64,000 nt of DNA from Podocnemis expansa (GCA_007922195.1 ML681963.1:54291516-54355515); one strand, 5' to 3'. Numbered from the stretch's first letter, positions 13,576 through 24,204 are shown. Program-made: numbers and translations. The notes: generated by a model not told the origin, from the sequence alone.

Positions 13576-13728
13576 ATCAGGGATTTTCCCTAAAAACACC
13601 CCCAACTTCCCCTGAATTTTCCAAGACCCCCTCCATTGTCAGATAGTACCAGTGTTATATCAAATTAGTGAGCACTGCCTACACCCCCCCCCCAATTTCA
13701 AGTCCTGGGGAGAATACTGGCCACAATA

Positions 13729-13730
<2 letters not shown>

Positions 13731-13762
<32 letters not shown>
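13731..13762. repeat. (CA)n microsatellite
   Basis: An uninterrupted CA dinucleotide run of about 16 units directly follows 'cacaatacaaa'. A short C homopolymer run occurs just upstream at about 13684-13693. Confidence 0.95.
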
Positions 13763-13765
<3 letters not shown>

Positions 13766-15654
13766 CTTTGTCTGCCTTGAGAATCTCTCTCACTCCACAC
13801 TTGTACAGACCCCATCCCAATGGGACCCTGATCTTGACCAAGTACTGCTATAACTCCTGTATCTGGTAGCCAGCCACCTTGCTGCCCTGCTACTGCTGCC
13901 CGGGTATCCTCCCTCCCTCCCCAACATGGTCAGAACCATTATAGGGGAGAACAGTTCAAAGGATAAAAGAGCAGAGTATTTGGTGTTCATCTTACACACA
14001 CCCTAGCATCAGATGACTGCAGAAGAATCTTAGTTTTCATTTTTTCAAACACCTTAGTCTACCCCCCACCCACCCAAAGTTTCTAGCCCTGCTGGCTGTG
14101 GATAAAATGAAACCACAAAGCAAGGATGCCCTAAGACCTCAGGTGGCCCTATTGAAGAACCGGGGTGGTGGGTGGGAGTAAGCCCACCGACTTCTAAAAC
14201 CCTTCCCCCAGCCTAAGGGGAAGTGGCAATAAACAATTCTTCAAAAAATTCCAGGGGACAACTAAAGAAAAAAGCAGGAGTGGGTGTGAGGGTCACAGGT
14301 TCAAAACTAGGGTTTCGGAAGGGGACAGTGAGCAGAGAACCCCAGACAGCGTCCACTGCTCCTGAAAGGTGTAGAGGGAGCCAGCGGACGCCGCCCAGAG
14401 GAACTCTGCCCGGAGACATGCACGGATGAGGGACCAGAAATAGGCCCCACAGTCACAGGCCCCTCCCTCAGCCAGCCTCCTCTCCCGAGTTTTATAGATG
14501 GCTACTTTTGCATAAGCCAAGAGAGGTTGGCTAGGAGGTCCCACGACTTTGTGGGGCCACGGATGGGGAGTGCATAAAGATACAGGTGTGGGGAGAAGTG
14601 CAGCCAGAACCTCAATAGGAGGTTCTGAAGAGCTCAGGTGGCAGAAGGCAAAGAAAACAAGCCCTGTACTTATTACTTTCCAGAATCTCCTGCCTCTTCC
14701 AAGTCAATCAAATGACTGTGGGTGGGTCTGACTCTTTCATTTGAAATAGCTGGGGTGGGGGATGCTGAATCTCTCTCCTGACTTGGAAAGTGCAGGTGCA
14801 AGCAGTGCTGTCTCGCTGCTTCTTTGGGGTGCCAGGCAGCTCAGGGCAGGGGATGTTTGCACAGCACTTTCCAATTAGGGCAACAGAAAGGGCAGAGTGT
14901 GGTTCTGACACAAATGCTCTGCATATAGGTGCACATGAATGTGCTCTTGTGTGTGTACATAGCTGAAGGCATGGGCAAGCTTGCATACTTATGCCTCATG
15001 TGTGCACACTCTCAAGGGTGAGAACCCATCAAAGCCCCCTAGTGTGTGCACGTATGTCACCAGCAGACAGATATGCATTTGCGGGTGCGCATGTGTGCCT
15101 GGGCCCATGCACACACAAGCAGCTCTGCTGCAGTACCAAAAAATACAAAACATTCCTAGCGCCACCATTTCTATGCTCCTGTGCTCCCACTCCCACATCC
15201 ACAGGGGGAGCTAGTGTCAGCTCTGTGGTTTCTGGCACTCTGAGTAAACAGCTATTGGACAACATCCATCCCCAAGGGGTCCTTCCTCAGCTTGAGGAAG
15301 CTGCTTGCCACAGTGGGGACGCTCCAAATGGGAGTAGAGGGCATTCCACCAAGTGCTTCCTTTAGCATTTCACCTTGCGGATTTGGGAGATAAAGGCAGC
15401 AATAATGTCTCCTTCCAGAGCAGGGAAAAGGCACATAGTCCATTATTCTGAAGACTGCAGCTGCTTGACAATAGCCACGCATTGTGTGAGCTGAGTCATG
15501 CATGCGGATTACATTACAGGGTAGAGGACAATGCCATCGCAAACGGAGCTCATTGCCCATGATGAAGATATTCTGACGTTGGAGGGAGCAGTGGATGGAA
15601 TACAGCGTACGTGGTAGGGACCCAGCCTGGGAACCTAGACAAACTGCACTAGCT
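13763..15654. other. Gene-free tract with CA/TG-rich segment
   Basis: Nothing coding was recognised. Between roughly 14935 and 15115 the strand is dense in tgtgtgcac/acacac words of alternating purine-pyrimidine type, interspersed rather than a pure microsatellite. Such tracts favour left-handed helix formation in general; that is family knowledge and was not tested here. Confidence 0.45.
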
Positions 15655-15740
15655 AATGAGCTGGTGTAAAATGCTATAACCCCACCGAAATCAGTGCCGC
15701 CACGCTGATTTGCACCAACTGAGGATCTGGCCCACAGCTG
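15655..15740 (+). repeat. Dispersed 'gatttgcacc...ggatctggccc' repeat
   Basis: The stretch 'gagctggtgtaaaatgctat' through 'gatttgcaccaactgaggat' and 'ctggccc' has the half-palindromic form (gtgtaaa...tttgcacc) of an old amniote repeat that recurs nearby at 16570-16990 and as a remnant at 50285-50330. The family is not assigned. Confidence 0.45.
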
Positions 15741-15769
15741 GATGCTCCAAGAGCACAGGATGACCAAAC

Positions 15770-15935
15770 CATTTGAAACCTAGTCCCAGCACTGCCACTG
15801 ACTCATTGTGGGGACCATGGACAGGTCACTCCCCTGGCGTCTGCCTCAGTTTTCCCATCTGTAAAGGAAGGGCAACAGTACAGAGATGCCTTTAATCTGA
15901 GGTCTACGGATGAAAAGACTGCTACAGAGGCTGAT
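15770..15935 (+). repeat. MIR/CORE-SINE-like element
   Basis: The sense order is clear: 'ctagtcccagcactgccact' (tRNA-related end), 'ggacaggtcactcccctggc' and 'ctgcctcagttttcccatct' followed by 'gtaaaggaagg'. This is the best-preserved sense MIR-like copy in the window, yet it is still old, with no target duplication. Confidence 0.6.
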
Positions 15936-15994
15936 GTTAACTACTACTGTGACTTACAATACATGAATCTAGGGCTAGATTTTCAGTTATTGAT

Positions 15995-16212
15995 AACAAT
16001 ACGCATCTCTTATCTTAGCGCTTTATATCCACAGGCCTCAAAGCACTTTAAAAACAGGTCAGGATCATTAGCCCATTGTTTAGCAGATAGGGAAATTGAA
16101 GTACAGAGCAGGGAAGTGAGTTGCCCAAGACCACCAAGGAGACCAGTGGCAGAGCTGAAAATAAAGCCCAGGTTTCCTGAAACCCAGTCCAGCTCCATCC
16201 ACTAGGCCACAG
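15995..16212 (-). repeat. MIR/CORE-SINE-like element, antisense
   Basis: The antisense blocks are in order: 'attgaagtacagagcagggaa', 'gtgagttgcccaagaccacc', 'ccagtggcagagctgaaaat', 'aagcccaggtttcctgaaac' and 'ccactaggccacagtgcct'. It lies about 60 bp from a sense copy, so the two form a loose inverted pair. Confidence 0.6.
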
Positions 16213-16569
16213 TGCCTTCCCTCCCCCAGAAGTGTTATTTTGCATGTGTAAATCATTTTTCTTGCATTTCTGCACCCACAAGGACTCCTGGGCCCCTGTA
16301 CCCAGATGTCTAAACCCAGACTACTTGTTGCCATGTACAGGTAGCCAGACACTTGACAACTAACACCAGCCTTTGCAGTTCATTCCAGGTACAAAATTGT
16401 GGGTGCAAAACTGCAACCAACTGCTGAAAAAAACCCATCATACCATGAACCACAAACTCACAGCAGTGAAAACAAAGAACAAAACAAGAATGTAAAACAA
16501 TTGCCCTGAGTTTCCTTTACATAGTATAGCAAACACATTAGTGACATGAAGGATCAAAATTCAGCTGGC

Positions 16570-16990
16570 ATTGTTCCTCGAAGGTCAAAGCAGCTATGCT
16601 GTTTTACACCAGTCGAGGATGTGGCCCCAATTTATAGTCTATGAAATACGTAGGGCCCAATCCTCAGTGATGTAAATCAGAGCTCCAGTGACTGAAATGG
16701 AGTAGATGGTGTAAATCAGTAGAAGGATTTGGCCCCTAACAACACAATAAACTAACTTGAACCAGCAATAAAACAAGGTTAATTCATCAGAAAAGTGCAG
16801 AGCATTGAACTTTGTGAAAAAATACCCAGGTGGGAAAACAAAAGCAGGTTGTTCAAATGTTTGCATGAATAAATACCAGCCTTCTGTCAATGGAGACCAG
16901 GGCCTCATCCTCAGTTGGTGTAAAGCAACATGGCTCCTGTGACTTCAGTAAAACTACCTCTATTACACCTGAAGAGGATTCAGCCCTCAG
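16570..16990. repeat. Cluster of 'tttacacc/gtgtaaatc' palindromic repeat copies
   Basis: At least three diverged copies follow each other: 'ctgttttacaccagtcgagg'...'ggcccc' near 16598; 'gggcccaatcctcagtgatg' to 'gtgtaaatcag' near 16653-16718; and 'tcatcctcagttggtgtaaa' to 'attacacctgaagaggat' near 16908-16980. Each is a hairpin-like unit bounded by ggatctggccc-type ends. The family is unassigned; a non-autonomous DNA transposon or a LINE 3' end are the options. Confidence 0.45.
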
Positions 16991-17339
16991 GGCATGCACA
17001 ACAGCCTATTCTCACTTTCCAAGGATGTTACCATCCATCATTTTCCTCCCCAGAGTGCAGCTCCAGAGTGAAATATTTGCTGGCCACAGATGGTCTCTGC
17101 TTGCCGCTGCTCACCTGACCTGCTGAATCTGCACTCCACAAACTGGTATGCAATGTGGAATTGCCCCCACCTGTTCAGGAGTTCTGAAGTATCCCCTGCT
17201 CATTTGCTTTCTAAATGTCGATCCATCCAGCAGGGAAAGCAAACTTCCATCCAGTGCTCCTTCATGCTGCATGTCTGATCTACATTGCCGCTTATTCCCT
17301 TGGCCAATCTCACCAGAGTTCTGTAGGCAGATTTATTTC

Positions 17340-17580
17340 CCTCTAAAAATGCTCTGATCAGAAGTTATTTTTGTTTACTAGCAACAAGGTATTGTAAATA
17401 CATCCTTTCTGATAATTATAGAGTCTGTGCGCGCGCCTTAATCTCCATAAAATATCAGATGCTTCAATTTGCCTGATTTAATGAGATTGGAGGCTGATAA
17501 GCCACTGAGGTAAGCTGTAAAAAATTGGGGAAATGATTGCAGATGCATTAAAATGTATCTACACTCTTCTCCTGACTTTT
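17340..17580. promoter_or_regulatory. Candidate conserved non-coding element
   Basis: An AT-rich, repeat-free stretch containing 'ttgtttac' (forkhead-like), 'gcctgatttaatgagattgg' and 'gcagatgcattaaaatgta' inside otherwise GC/CA-rich DNA. The composition is typical of developmental enhancers, but conservation cannot be judged from one sequence, so this is only a candidate. Confidence 0.2.
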
Positions 17581-18009
17581 CCTCCCCCTCCCCCTCATCC
17601 CTGTTCTGCTGAAAGCCCATGCCACCACCACCACCCTTGCAGGCAAGTTCATGTATCATGTGGCTACATCTCCCTGCTGCAGTTATATGCGGGGTGATGG
17701 AATTATCCACTGCTTCTCCAACACTTTGGAAGCACCATACCCAAAGTGGGACCAGCCAACTGGCAAAGCCATTAAATATTGAAATGAGAGTTATTCCTCT
17801 AAAAGGTGGGGACATGCCCTCACTGAAGAGGTTTTCATGCGGCGTTAGACATTTAGGGCAAACGCAGCTTTTTATAGGATTTACCTCATTAAAACTCTAA
17901 AACCTCAGAGACATCTCTAAAACATTTTGGCCGCACCAATTGGCCTGTTCCACAGCAGATAAAGGTATTGCTGATGGGGTCTGCTGGCCTGAGAGGTCAT
18001 TAGGGAGCA

Positions 18010-18600
18010 TGGGTGTTAAAGTATGTGCAGCCAGGTGTCTGGCAGCAGGCTCTGAGTGCAAGAATGCATGTCTTGTGAGCACATGTGTATATGCACTTGT
18101 GTGTATGACTGTGTGCAGGCATATCCATCTATAGGCATGGCAGAGTGTGTGATATGCCTGTGCGTCAGGTCTGAGTACATGTGTGTACAATTAAGTGGTA
18201 TATCTGTGCTCAGAATAAATGTGTGCACACATGTTGCACACTCTGTATACATGACACAAACACAAGTAAGAGCAAATGTGCACAACATGTATTGGTACTG
18301 CTCTGAAATCAACCCTTACCTTGTGGTGCATACATAGAGTGGCAAACACGTGGTGCACCTGCACACAAATGGTCTACATGTACATGGCCTGTACATATAT
18401 GAGTGTATGTGAAAACAGACCTGGAAATATAAGTCCAGTGTCCAAGCATGTACATGCAAACAGGAGAGGGTGTACAAGAGAACAGAAGGGCATTGTGCAA
18501 GTAGCTGGGGTGGGTGTGCAGCTAGCACATATCTGCAGTGGGTGTGAAGGGGGGTGTACATGGTACACATGTGGATAAGCATGCCTGTGCATGCAGGGGG
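18010..18600. repeat. TG/CA-rich imperfect low-complexity tract
   Basis: About 600 bp are dominated by gtgtgtgca, acatgtg, tgtacatg and related alternating purine-pyrimidine words without a strict period. Cys/His-rich frames open in all registers here (18056-18337 and others) are a by-product of this composition. Confidence 0.6.
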
Positions 18601-19408
18601 CAGTCAGTCAGTGCTGGTGTGTTCACCATGCCATTTTTCCACCAGAAAAGCCCAAGATATCTGTAACCCACTCTCCAGTGCCATCTCATGGCAGGGCTGG
18701 TGGTTCCAGCTGGCATCTCCCTCACCAAGGCCTCAGCCGCCCAATCACAGCTTGCCTGGAGAGAGATTCTCAACTATCAAAATTAAAAACATTCCTCAGC
18801 TCGTTTCCCCTAAATCTCCTAAAATAGCATCAAAGGAGCCAGAGCTGCAGCTACACTCAAAGCCAGGCTCCTCCCCTGCCCCAGGCAACAGCGGTCACAC
18901 CCCACGGCTGATTGCAGAGCAGGAGAAGGGGACTCCTCATGCTCCCAGGAGAACAGTCTGAACAACAGCACCTAGGGGATGAAAACACCCACAAACCCCA
19001 GGCTGGGGAGCCCTCCTTGCAGCAACTTCTCCAGGCTTCCGGCTCCCACAGCAATGGCCCTCACCATCCCAGCTCACAGGAAAGCTCTCCTTGCAGCACG
19101 GGGTCTCTGATGCAGATGAAGAGTTCACATTCCACCTAGCAGAGGGCAACACTTCGGGCATCTCTCTACCCCCACATACACATAAGCCAGTTTATTATAA
19201 TGGTTATTTTCTATTCAAATGGCACCCCCACCTACATTCACCCGGAGACCTGCCCACTGGAAAGACACTCAGGTTTGTGCTGGTCTCTGTTTTCAGGCTA
19301 TTCCTCTTTGAACCACTAAAAATCACTTTGATATGCCTTCCTACTGCCTCATGCCACTCCCACCTCCCAGCCACCTCACCAGCTGCTCATGTTGCCCTTC
19401 CACTCTTG
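18601..19408. other. Gene-free flank of the gypsy insertion
   Basis: No repeat or exon was recognised between the TG-rich tract and the retrotransposon. Frames such as 19091-19516 run across the LTR boundary and therefore cannot represent an ancient host gene. Confidence 0.4.
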
Positions 19409-19413
19409 GAGGC

Positions 19414-19579
19414 AGTGGTGATATGCTTGTCATTGTTGTGTAAATTGGGAGATGTGCCCCAGAGAAGATCTAACATGGCTGCTCCCAGGTACACACCTGG
19501 ATACCTGTCTGAATGATTAAAGTTCTATTCCTTACTCATTCAATAGTATCATCTTTAATGAACCCTCAAGATCATTACA
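19414..19579 (+). repeat. 5' LTR of the gypsy element
   Basis: A 166-bp direct repeat of 24610-24772. It should begin TG and here begins AG, one of three substitutions between the LTRs; the others are gagat/gagac and ctgaatg/ctgtatg. It also has three extra bases near its end (agatcattaca against agattaca). It contains 'gattaaag', a possible ATTAAA polyadenylation signal, and ends in CA. Confidence 0.93.
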
Positions 19580-19597
19580 TGGTGTCAGAAGATGGGG
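19580..19597 (+). other. Primer binding site, tRNA-Leu type
   Basis: Immediately after the 5' LTR the sequence is tggtgtcagaagatgggg. Its first 12 bases match the complement of a tRNA-Leu 3' end (TGGTGTCAGAAG then TGGGA), with one extra base after that. This is where minus-strand DNA synthesis would start. Confidence 0.75.
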
Positions 19598-19719
19598 AAT
19601 GAGTTTGGAAACTAAAAAGACTTGGAGGAAAATTCCTGCATTTGCACCTGAAAAAAGCAAAACATCAGGGATCTCTGAAAACAAAGAAAGCCTTCAGCAA
19701 GTAAGTGTAAGCTCTAACA

Positions 19720-20272
19720 ATGGGTGTTTTACAGGCTCCTTCACCTCTCCAAATATCTGGTAATGTTGCAGAAAACTGGCTAAAGTTTAAGCAGCGATTT
19801 CTGTTGTATTTGTCTGCCATTGGTGTGCAGAACAAAGATGAAAACCAGAAATCATCTATATTTTTGCATGTTGGGGAGGAGGCACTGGATGTATATAATA
19901 ACTTTGAATTTCAAAATGGTGAAAGCATGAATTTAAACACTATACTGACTAAGTTTGAGGAATATTGCTTGCCAAAAATGAATGTGACTTTTGAGAGGCA
20001 TAGATTTTTTACATGCATGCAAAAACCGGATAATACCATAGACCAATATGTGACAGAATTAAGGAAACTCAGTCAAAGCTGTAATTTTGGTGGCTTGGCA
20101 GAGTCTCTGATCAAAGATAGACTCATTTGTGGCATTACAGACAATGTGTTAAAAGAAATACTGCTCAGAGAGAGAGAGATCTCTTTGAATGAAACCCTTC
20201 AAATATGTAGGGCCACTGAAATGGTAAAAGCACAAGTAAAAGAGCTGAATTCACCAGAAGGGACAGTGCATG
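19720..20272 (+). pseudogene. gag: Gypsy gag, capsid half, interrupted
   Basis: The first 184 or so codons of the element's gag, starting at ATG 19720 about 140 bp after the primer site. The product resembles gag of Mag-type gypsy elements (K02A2.6-like proteins): an early N-W-x-x-F-x-x-R-F segment at residues 18-27 and a later segment with R-x-x-F-x-x-C-x-Q, D-x-Y-V-x-x-L-R-x-L and I-x-D-R-L at about residues 90-150. It would form the particle shell. The frame is cut off by an inserted LTR: the host sequence stops at the duplicated catg, and the frame terminates two codons later inside the LTR. Gag resumes in the same register at 21043, as expected for a simple insertion. Confidence 0.88.
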
Positions 20273-21042
20273 TGTAACCTGCTAGGGTGGGCTCAAATTC
20301 ATTCAATTGCCCCTCTCCAGTGCCTCACAGAGAAAACCCCTGATGAAAGCAACTGGAGAGCCAGGATCCAGTTGTTAAAAGGACTCACAGCGAAGACTGC
20401 GCAGAGTTTCCATCCCACATTAAACTATTACTCAACAGAAACGTAACAATGAACTTTATTAACTAACTAAACACACCTTATCCTAAAGAACCATAATACA
20501 TTTAAACAAAACAGTAAGAAACCCAAGAGTCCCAAAGTTCAGGTGGAGTCACCCTTATCTCAATTGCAGTCTAAGTCCTTGGGGCTTGAATGCAGAACTA
20601 AACCAATCCTCATCCTCTCTAGCTGCAGGAATCTTCAGGCAGATGCCATGCAGTCCTTTCTTCCTCCTGTGCAGCCAACACCATGCAATCAAGTCACTGG
20701 CCATCCAGCTCTCAGTTCCACTGCAGACAACTCCCCTGCAAAACAGTCGAAAGCTGGGAGAAAACATCCTGCAGTCCACTCCTGCTCAGCTCCTTTCACT
20801 GAGTCCCTTAGCCAATGTCCTCTGCAGCTCTCTGTTTGCTCCTCTCCAGGCTTCTCTTCTCAGGCTTCTCCCTGGGCGTGTAACTCCAGCAAAACAATAA
20901 AACTTGTGGAGCATGCTCAGTGTGCTCCCTCACCCTCTTACCAGAAGTTTCTGGCTTCTGGGCTGCCAAATCTGCGCAGCAATGTAACCCAGCCATAAGG
21001 GTCCCTAAAAGAGATTGCACCTATTTAGGCACATGGGTTACA
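20273..21042 (-). mobile_element. Solo LTR of an endogenous-retrovirus-like element inside gag
   Basis: A 770-bp insertion beginning tgtaacct and ending gggttaca (TG...CA ends with short inverted termini), flanked by a 4-bp duplication catg at 20269-20272 and 21043-21046. A 4-bp duplication is typical of gammaretrovirus-like (class I) proviruses. On the minus strand a consensus AATAAA signal lies at 20460-20455, within a TA-rich context that suits an R-U5 boundary, so the LTR is probably antisense to the gypsy element. There is no internal retroviral sequence, which fits recombination between two LTRs. The open frames read through it on the plus strand are fortuitous. Confidence 0.75.
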
Positions 21043-21669
21043 CATGCACTTAGACAAACAGCATGTAGCCAGAGTGGTTCAAATCACAATGTGAAACCAA
21101 CCCCTGCTATCAGGAAGACTGAGTCCAGACAGTCTTGTGGCAAGTGTGGATCACGGCATGGTCCCAAACAGTGTTTTGCCTATGGGAAACTTTGTCATAA
21201 CTGTGGGAAACTTAATCATTTTGCAAACTGCTGCAGATCCCAAAGGCACAAAAATCAAGTGCATTTAGTTACTGACAGTGAGACTGAGGAGTGCTTTGTA
21301 GATGTATTGGGATCAAGCAAACCTAGTGAGAGGGACTGGATACTGCCTCTGTCAGTGAATGGAACAATCATTCCACTGAAACTAGACACAGGAGCTCAGG
21401 TTAACATTCTGTCTACACGAGATTATGAGAGACTGAGAATAAGACCCAAGCTGGGACCAACAAACATAAAAGTAACTGGGTATTCTGGAACAAATATACC
21501 TGTGCAGGGACGCTGCTTCGCCAGTGTTAACCATAAGAACACCATGTACAGGCTGCCTTTCATTGTAGTGCCACAGGAGGTGACACCAATTTTGGGCTTG
21601 GCCGCCTGTGAGAAACTGAATCTGGTAAAAAGGGTGCTCTCACTACAAGACAGCCCTGCATCTGGCTAG
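21043..21669 (+). pseudogene. Gypsy gag nucleocapsid and aspartic protease
   Basis: The frame continues gag after the inserted LTR. It contains two CCHC-type zinc knuckles: C-x2-C-x3-H-x4-C at 21136-21174, one residue shorter than canonical, and C-x2-C-x4-H-x4-C at 21193-21234. A retropepsin-like protease domain follows, with the active-site D-T-G at 21385-21393 inside an L-x-x-D-T-G-A-Q-V-N context and an I-L-G-L-x-x-C motif near 21590-21612, corresponding to the second conserved flap/helix region. An in-frame TAG at 21667 closes the frame just before the polymerase. The following sequence is in the same register, so this is either a point mutation (favoured) or a suppressible stop between gag-pro and pol. 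Confidence 0.88.
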
Positions 21670-22328
21670 GAGGTACTCCTTGAAGAATATCAGGACCTGT
21701 TTCAGGGATTGGGCTACTTGCAAGGTGAACATACAATCCGCATAAACAAGCAGATCCCTCCAGTTATTCATCCATGTAGAAAGGTGCCATTTGCACTCCG
21801 TGATAAACTCAAGGCTGAGCTTGAAAGGATGGAAGCAATGCAAGTAATACAAAAAATAGAGGAGCCAACGGAATGGGTGAGCTCCCTAGTTATAGTGCAA
21901 AAAAGTAATGGCCAGCTACGCATATGCTTAGATCCCAGAGACCTCAACAGAGCTATACAAAGAGAACATTTCAAACTACCAACTAGAGAAGAGATTATGG
22001 CTCAGTTTGCAAATGCTCAATACTTCAGTAAATTGGATGCATCCTCTGGATTTTGGCAGCTAAAATTAACAGAGGAAAGCTCAAAATTATGCACATTTAA
22101 TACTCCTTTCGGAAGATACAGATTTTTACGCTTACCCTTCGGCATAGCTTCAGCACCAGAGGTGTATCACAAAACTGTACACATGATCTATGAACATATT
22201 AGCGGTGTGGACACCTCCATGGATGACATCATTATCTGGGGCTCTACAAAAGAGGAGCATGATCGTCGCCTTCGGCAAGTGTTAGATGCAACAAGAGCTG
22301 CAAACCTCAAACTAAATAGGACAAATGT
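21670..22328 (+). pseudogene. pol: Gypsy reverse transcriptase, fingers and palm
   Basis: The polymerase part of pol follows the TAG at 21667 without a shift. Recognisable RT blocks run in order: the R-I-C-L-D-P-R-D-L-N segment at about 21919-21948, the first catalytic Asp in F-S-K-L-D-A-S-S-G-F at 22036, the R-L-P-F-G-I block near 22130, and the second metal-binding site at 22216-22227. That site reads S-M-D-D, whereas the family normally has a Tyr at the first position (Y-x-D-D); a TAC to TCC change would explain it. The frame ends at a TAG created by a small indel near 22325, after which the same protein continues in another register. Confidence 0.9.
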
Positions 22329-22538
22329 GTGTTAGGAGTTAGAGAACTGACTTTTATAGGGGACGTTATTTCTCACGAAGGTGTAAAACCGGATAAGAGG
22401 AAGATTTCAGCCATTGAAATGATGCCACATCCCCAGTCAAAGAAAGATGTCCAACGGTTCCTGGGAATGGTTAACTATCTTGGAAGATTCATACCCAATC
22501 TTTCTGCCAAGGCGGCACCATTGAGACAACTCCTATAG
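22329..22538 (+). pseudogene. pol: Gypsy reverse transcriptase thumb/connection, shifted frame
   Basis: This frame picks up the RT sequence after the indel. It has the L-T-F-I-G-D-V-I-S block and the K-K-D-V-Q-R-F-L-G-M-V-N-Y-L block, both typical of gypsy RT just after the palm. It is closed by an in-frame TAG at 22536-22538 directly before D-K-N-E-W, which normally continues without interruption into the RNase H linker. Confidence 0.88.
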
Positions 22539-22853
22539 GACAAAAATGAATGGTGCTGGGATGCTGCACAGGAGGAACCATGGAGAAGTTTAAAACAAGA
22601 CTTGATAGAGGAACCAGTATTGAAATTTTTTGCTCCAGAGAAGCCCATTAAAATTTCAGCGGATGCATCACAGTCGGGGTTGGGTGCCATGATTTTACAA
22701 AAACATGAAGATTGCTGGCAACCTGTGGCATATGCATCCAAATCACTGACTGATGCAGAGACTAGATATGCACAGATTGAGAAGGAGCTTTTAGGAATCT
22801 TGTTCGCCTGTGAGAGTCAGTCAGTATATTTATGGACAGAGAGTGGAAGTTGA
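22539..22853 (+). pseudogene. pol: Gypsy RNase H, N-terminal part
   Basis: In the same register as the preceding RT piece, after the TAG. The RNase H start is clear: the metal-binding Asp at 22662 in S-A-D-A-S-Q-S-G-L-G-A, then A-Y-A-S-K-S-L and the catalytic Glu region Y-A-Q-I-E-K-E-L-L-G. A second indel at about 22810-22818 diverts this frame into a short wrong tail ending at 22853. RNase H continues in the next register. Confidence 0.88.
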
Positions 22854-24204
22854 AACAGATCACAAGCCCTTGATTGCATTATTTAACAAACCACTAAATG
22901 ACTGTACCTTAAGGATTCAAAGAATGATGATCAAATTGCAGAAATACAATTTATTGGTGACCTACACACCAGGCAAATTTATGTTCACTGCAGATGCACT
23001 TTCCAGAGCAGTAGCACCCATGGTACCTGAGAAGACACTGGAAACAGAAGTTCAAGCCTATGTAGATATGATTGTGAGCGCAAATCCCATAACTAACAGA
23101 AGACTGCAACGCATAAAAGATGAGACTGAGAAAGATGAATCGTTGGGACTCCTCAAAGAGGTGATAATTAAAGGATGGCCTGAAATAATAAGCAGTTGCT
23201 CTCTAAGTATAAGAGACTATTGGAACTGCAGGCATGAACTGACTGTGGTAGATGGGGTGATTTTCAAAGGTGGTAAGGTTGTAATACCACGGAGCCTCCG
23301 AAAAGAAATGTTACAGAAGATTCATGAAGGTCACTTAGGAATTGAGAAGTGCAAAGAACAAGCACGAGAGGTCATGTCTTGGCCGCAGATCAATCATGAC
23401 ATTACCAATGTGGTAAAAAACTGCTTTTCATGCTTGAAATACAGGCCATGCCAACAGGCAGAGACACTGAGACCCCATCCTGTTCCACAGAGACCTTATG
23501 AGAAGGTAGGTGTGGATTTATTTACCTGGCGCTCCAAGGATTACTTAATAGTCACTGATTATTACTCTTTACATCCAGAAATTTGCACACTGAACAGTAC
23601 TAATAGTAATTCAGTGATCACTGGCATGAAAGGAATTTTCTCCAGACATGGAATTCCTGATGAGGTCTTCAGCAACAATGGGCCACAATTTTCAAGTGCA
23701 GAATTCAGGCAGTTTGCCTTAGATTGGGATTTTCATCATGAAACCTCCAGTCCCAATTATCCCCAATCAAACGGACTGATGGAAAGGTCTATACAGACGG
23801 TAAAGAACCTGATGAAAAAGACTTCTGAAAGTGGAGGTGATCTGTATACAGCATTGCTGGTCTACCGAAGTACACCCCTGGAGAACGGCTTTTCTCCAGC
23901 GCAGCTGTTAATGGGAAGAAGGATCAGATCTAACTTACCTATTACTGATCAATTGCTGCAGTCTAAGAACAATGCTAACATTCGGAAGATGAAAGAAAAC
24001 CAGAAGTGGAAGCAGAAATATTATTTTGACAGAAGGGCTCGTGACCTTCCATCCCTTAACCCAGGCAACAGAGTGTGCCTGAGGAATCACTCTTCCAATA
24101 CCTGGGGACAAAGAGGTACTATTAAAAAACAGCTGCATCCACGGTCTTACATGGTCCACACAGATCAAGGGGACACATTTCAACATAATCGACGGGATCT
24201 ATGA
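22810..24204 (+). pseudogene. pol: Gypsy RNase H end and integrase
   Basis: The longest surviving frame, about 464 codons, beginning at the frameshift and not at a true start. It opens with the RNase H remainder: E-T-D-H-K-P-L near 22852 and A-D-A-L-S-R near 22990. Integrase follows, with a zinc-binding head of His 23323, a second His four residues on, and Cys codons at 23422 and 23431. The core has Asp at 23515, the second acidic position at 23674 and Glu at 23782. The last two are 35 residues apart, the canonical D35E spacing, but the second position is Asn (AAC) instead of Asp, in S-N-N-G-P-Q-F. Strand transfer should therefore be lost. A C-terminal domain follows to a TGA at 24202, plausibly a CGA-to-TGA decay. 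Confidence 0.92.

Noticed and set aside
19091..19516. 141-codon frame upstream of the gypsy element
   Set aside because: It crosses the target-site duplication and continues into the 5' LTR, and has no domain.
20543..20998. Plus-strand frame inside the solo LTR
   Set aside because: It lies entirely within a non-coding LTR and reads antisense to it. Its product has no similarity to gag, pro or env that I can see.
20920..21042. N-terminal 41 codons of the frame containing zinc knuckles and protease
   Set aside because: These codons belong to the inserted LTR. The genuine gag sequence resumes only at 21043, so the ATG at 20920 is not a real start.
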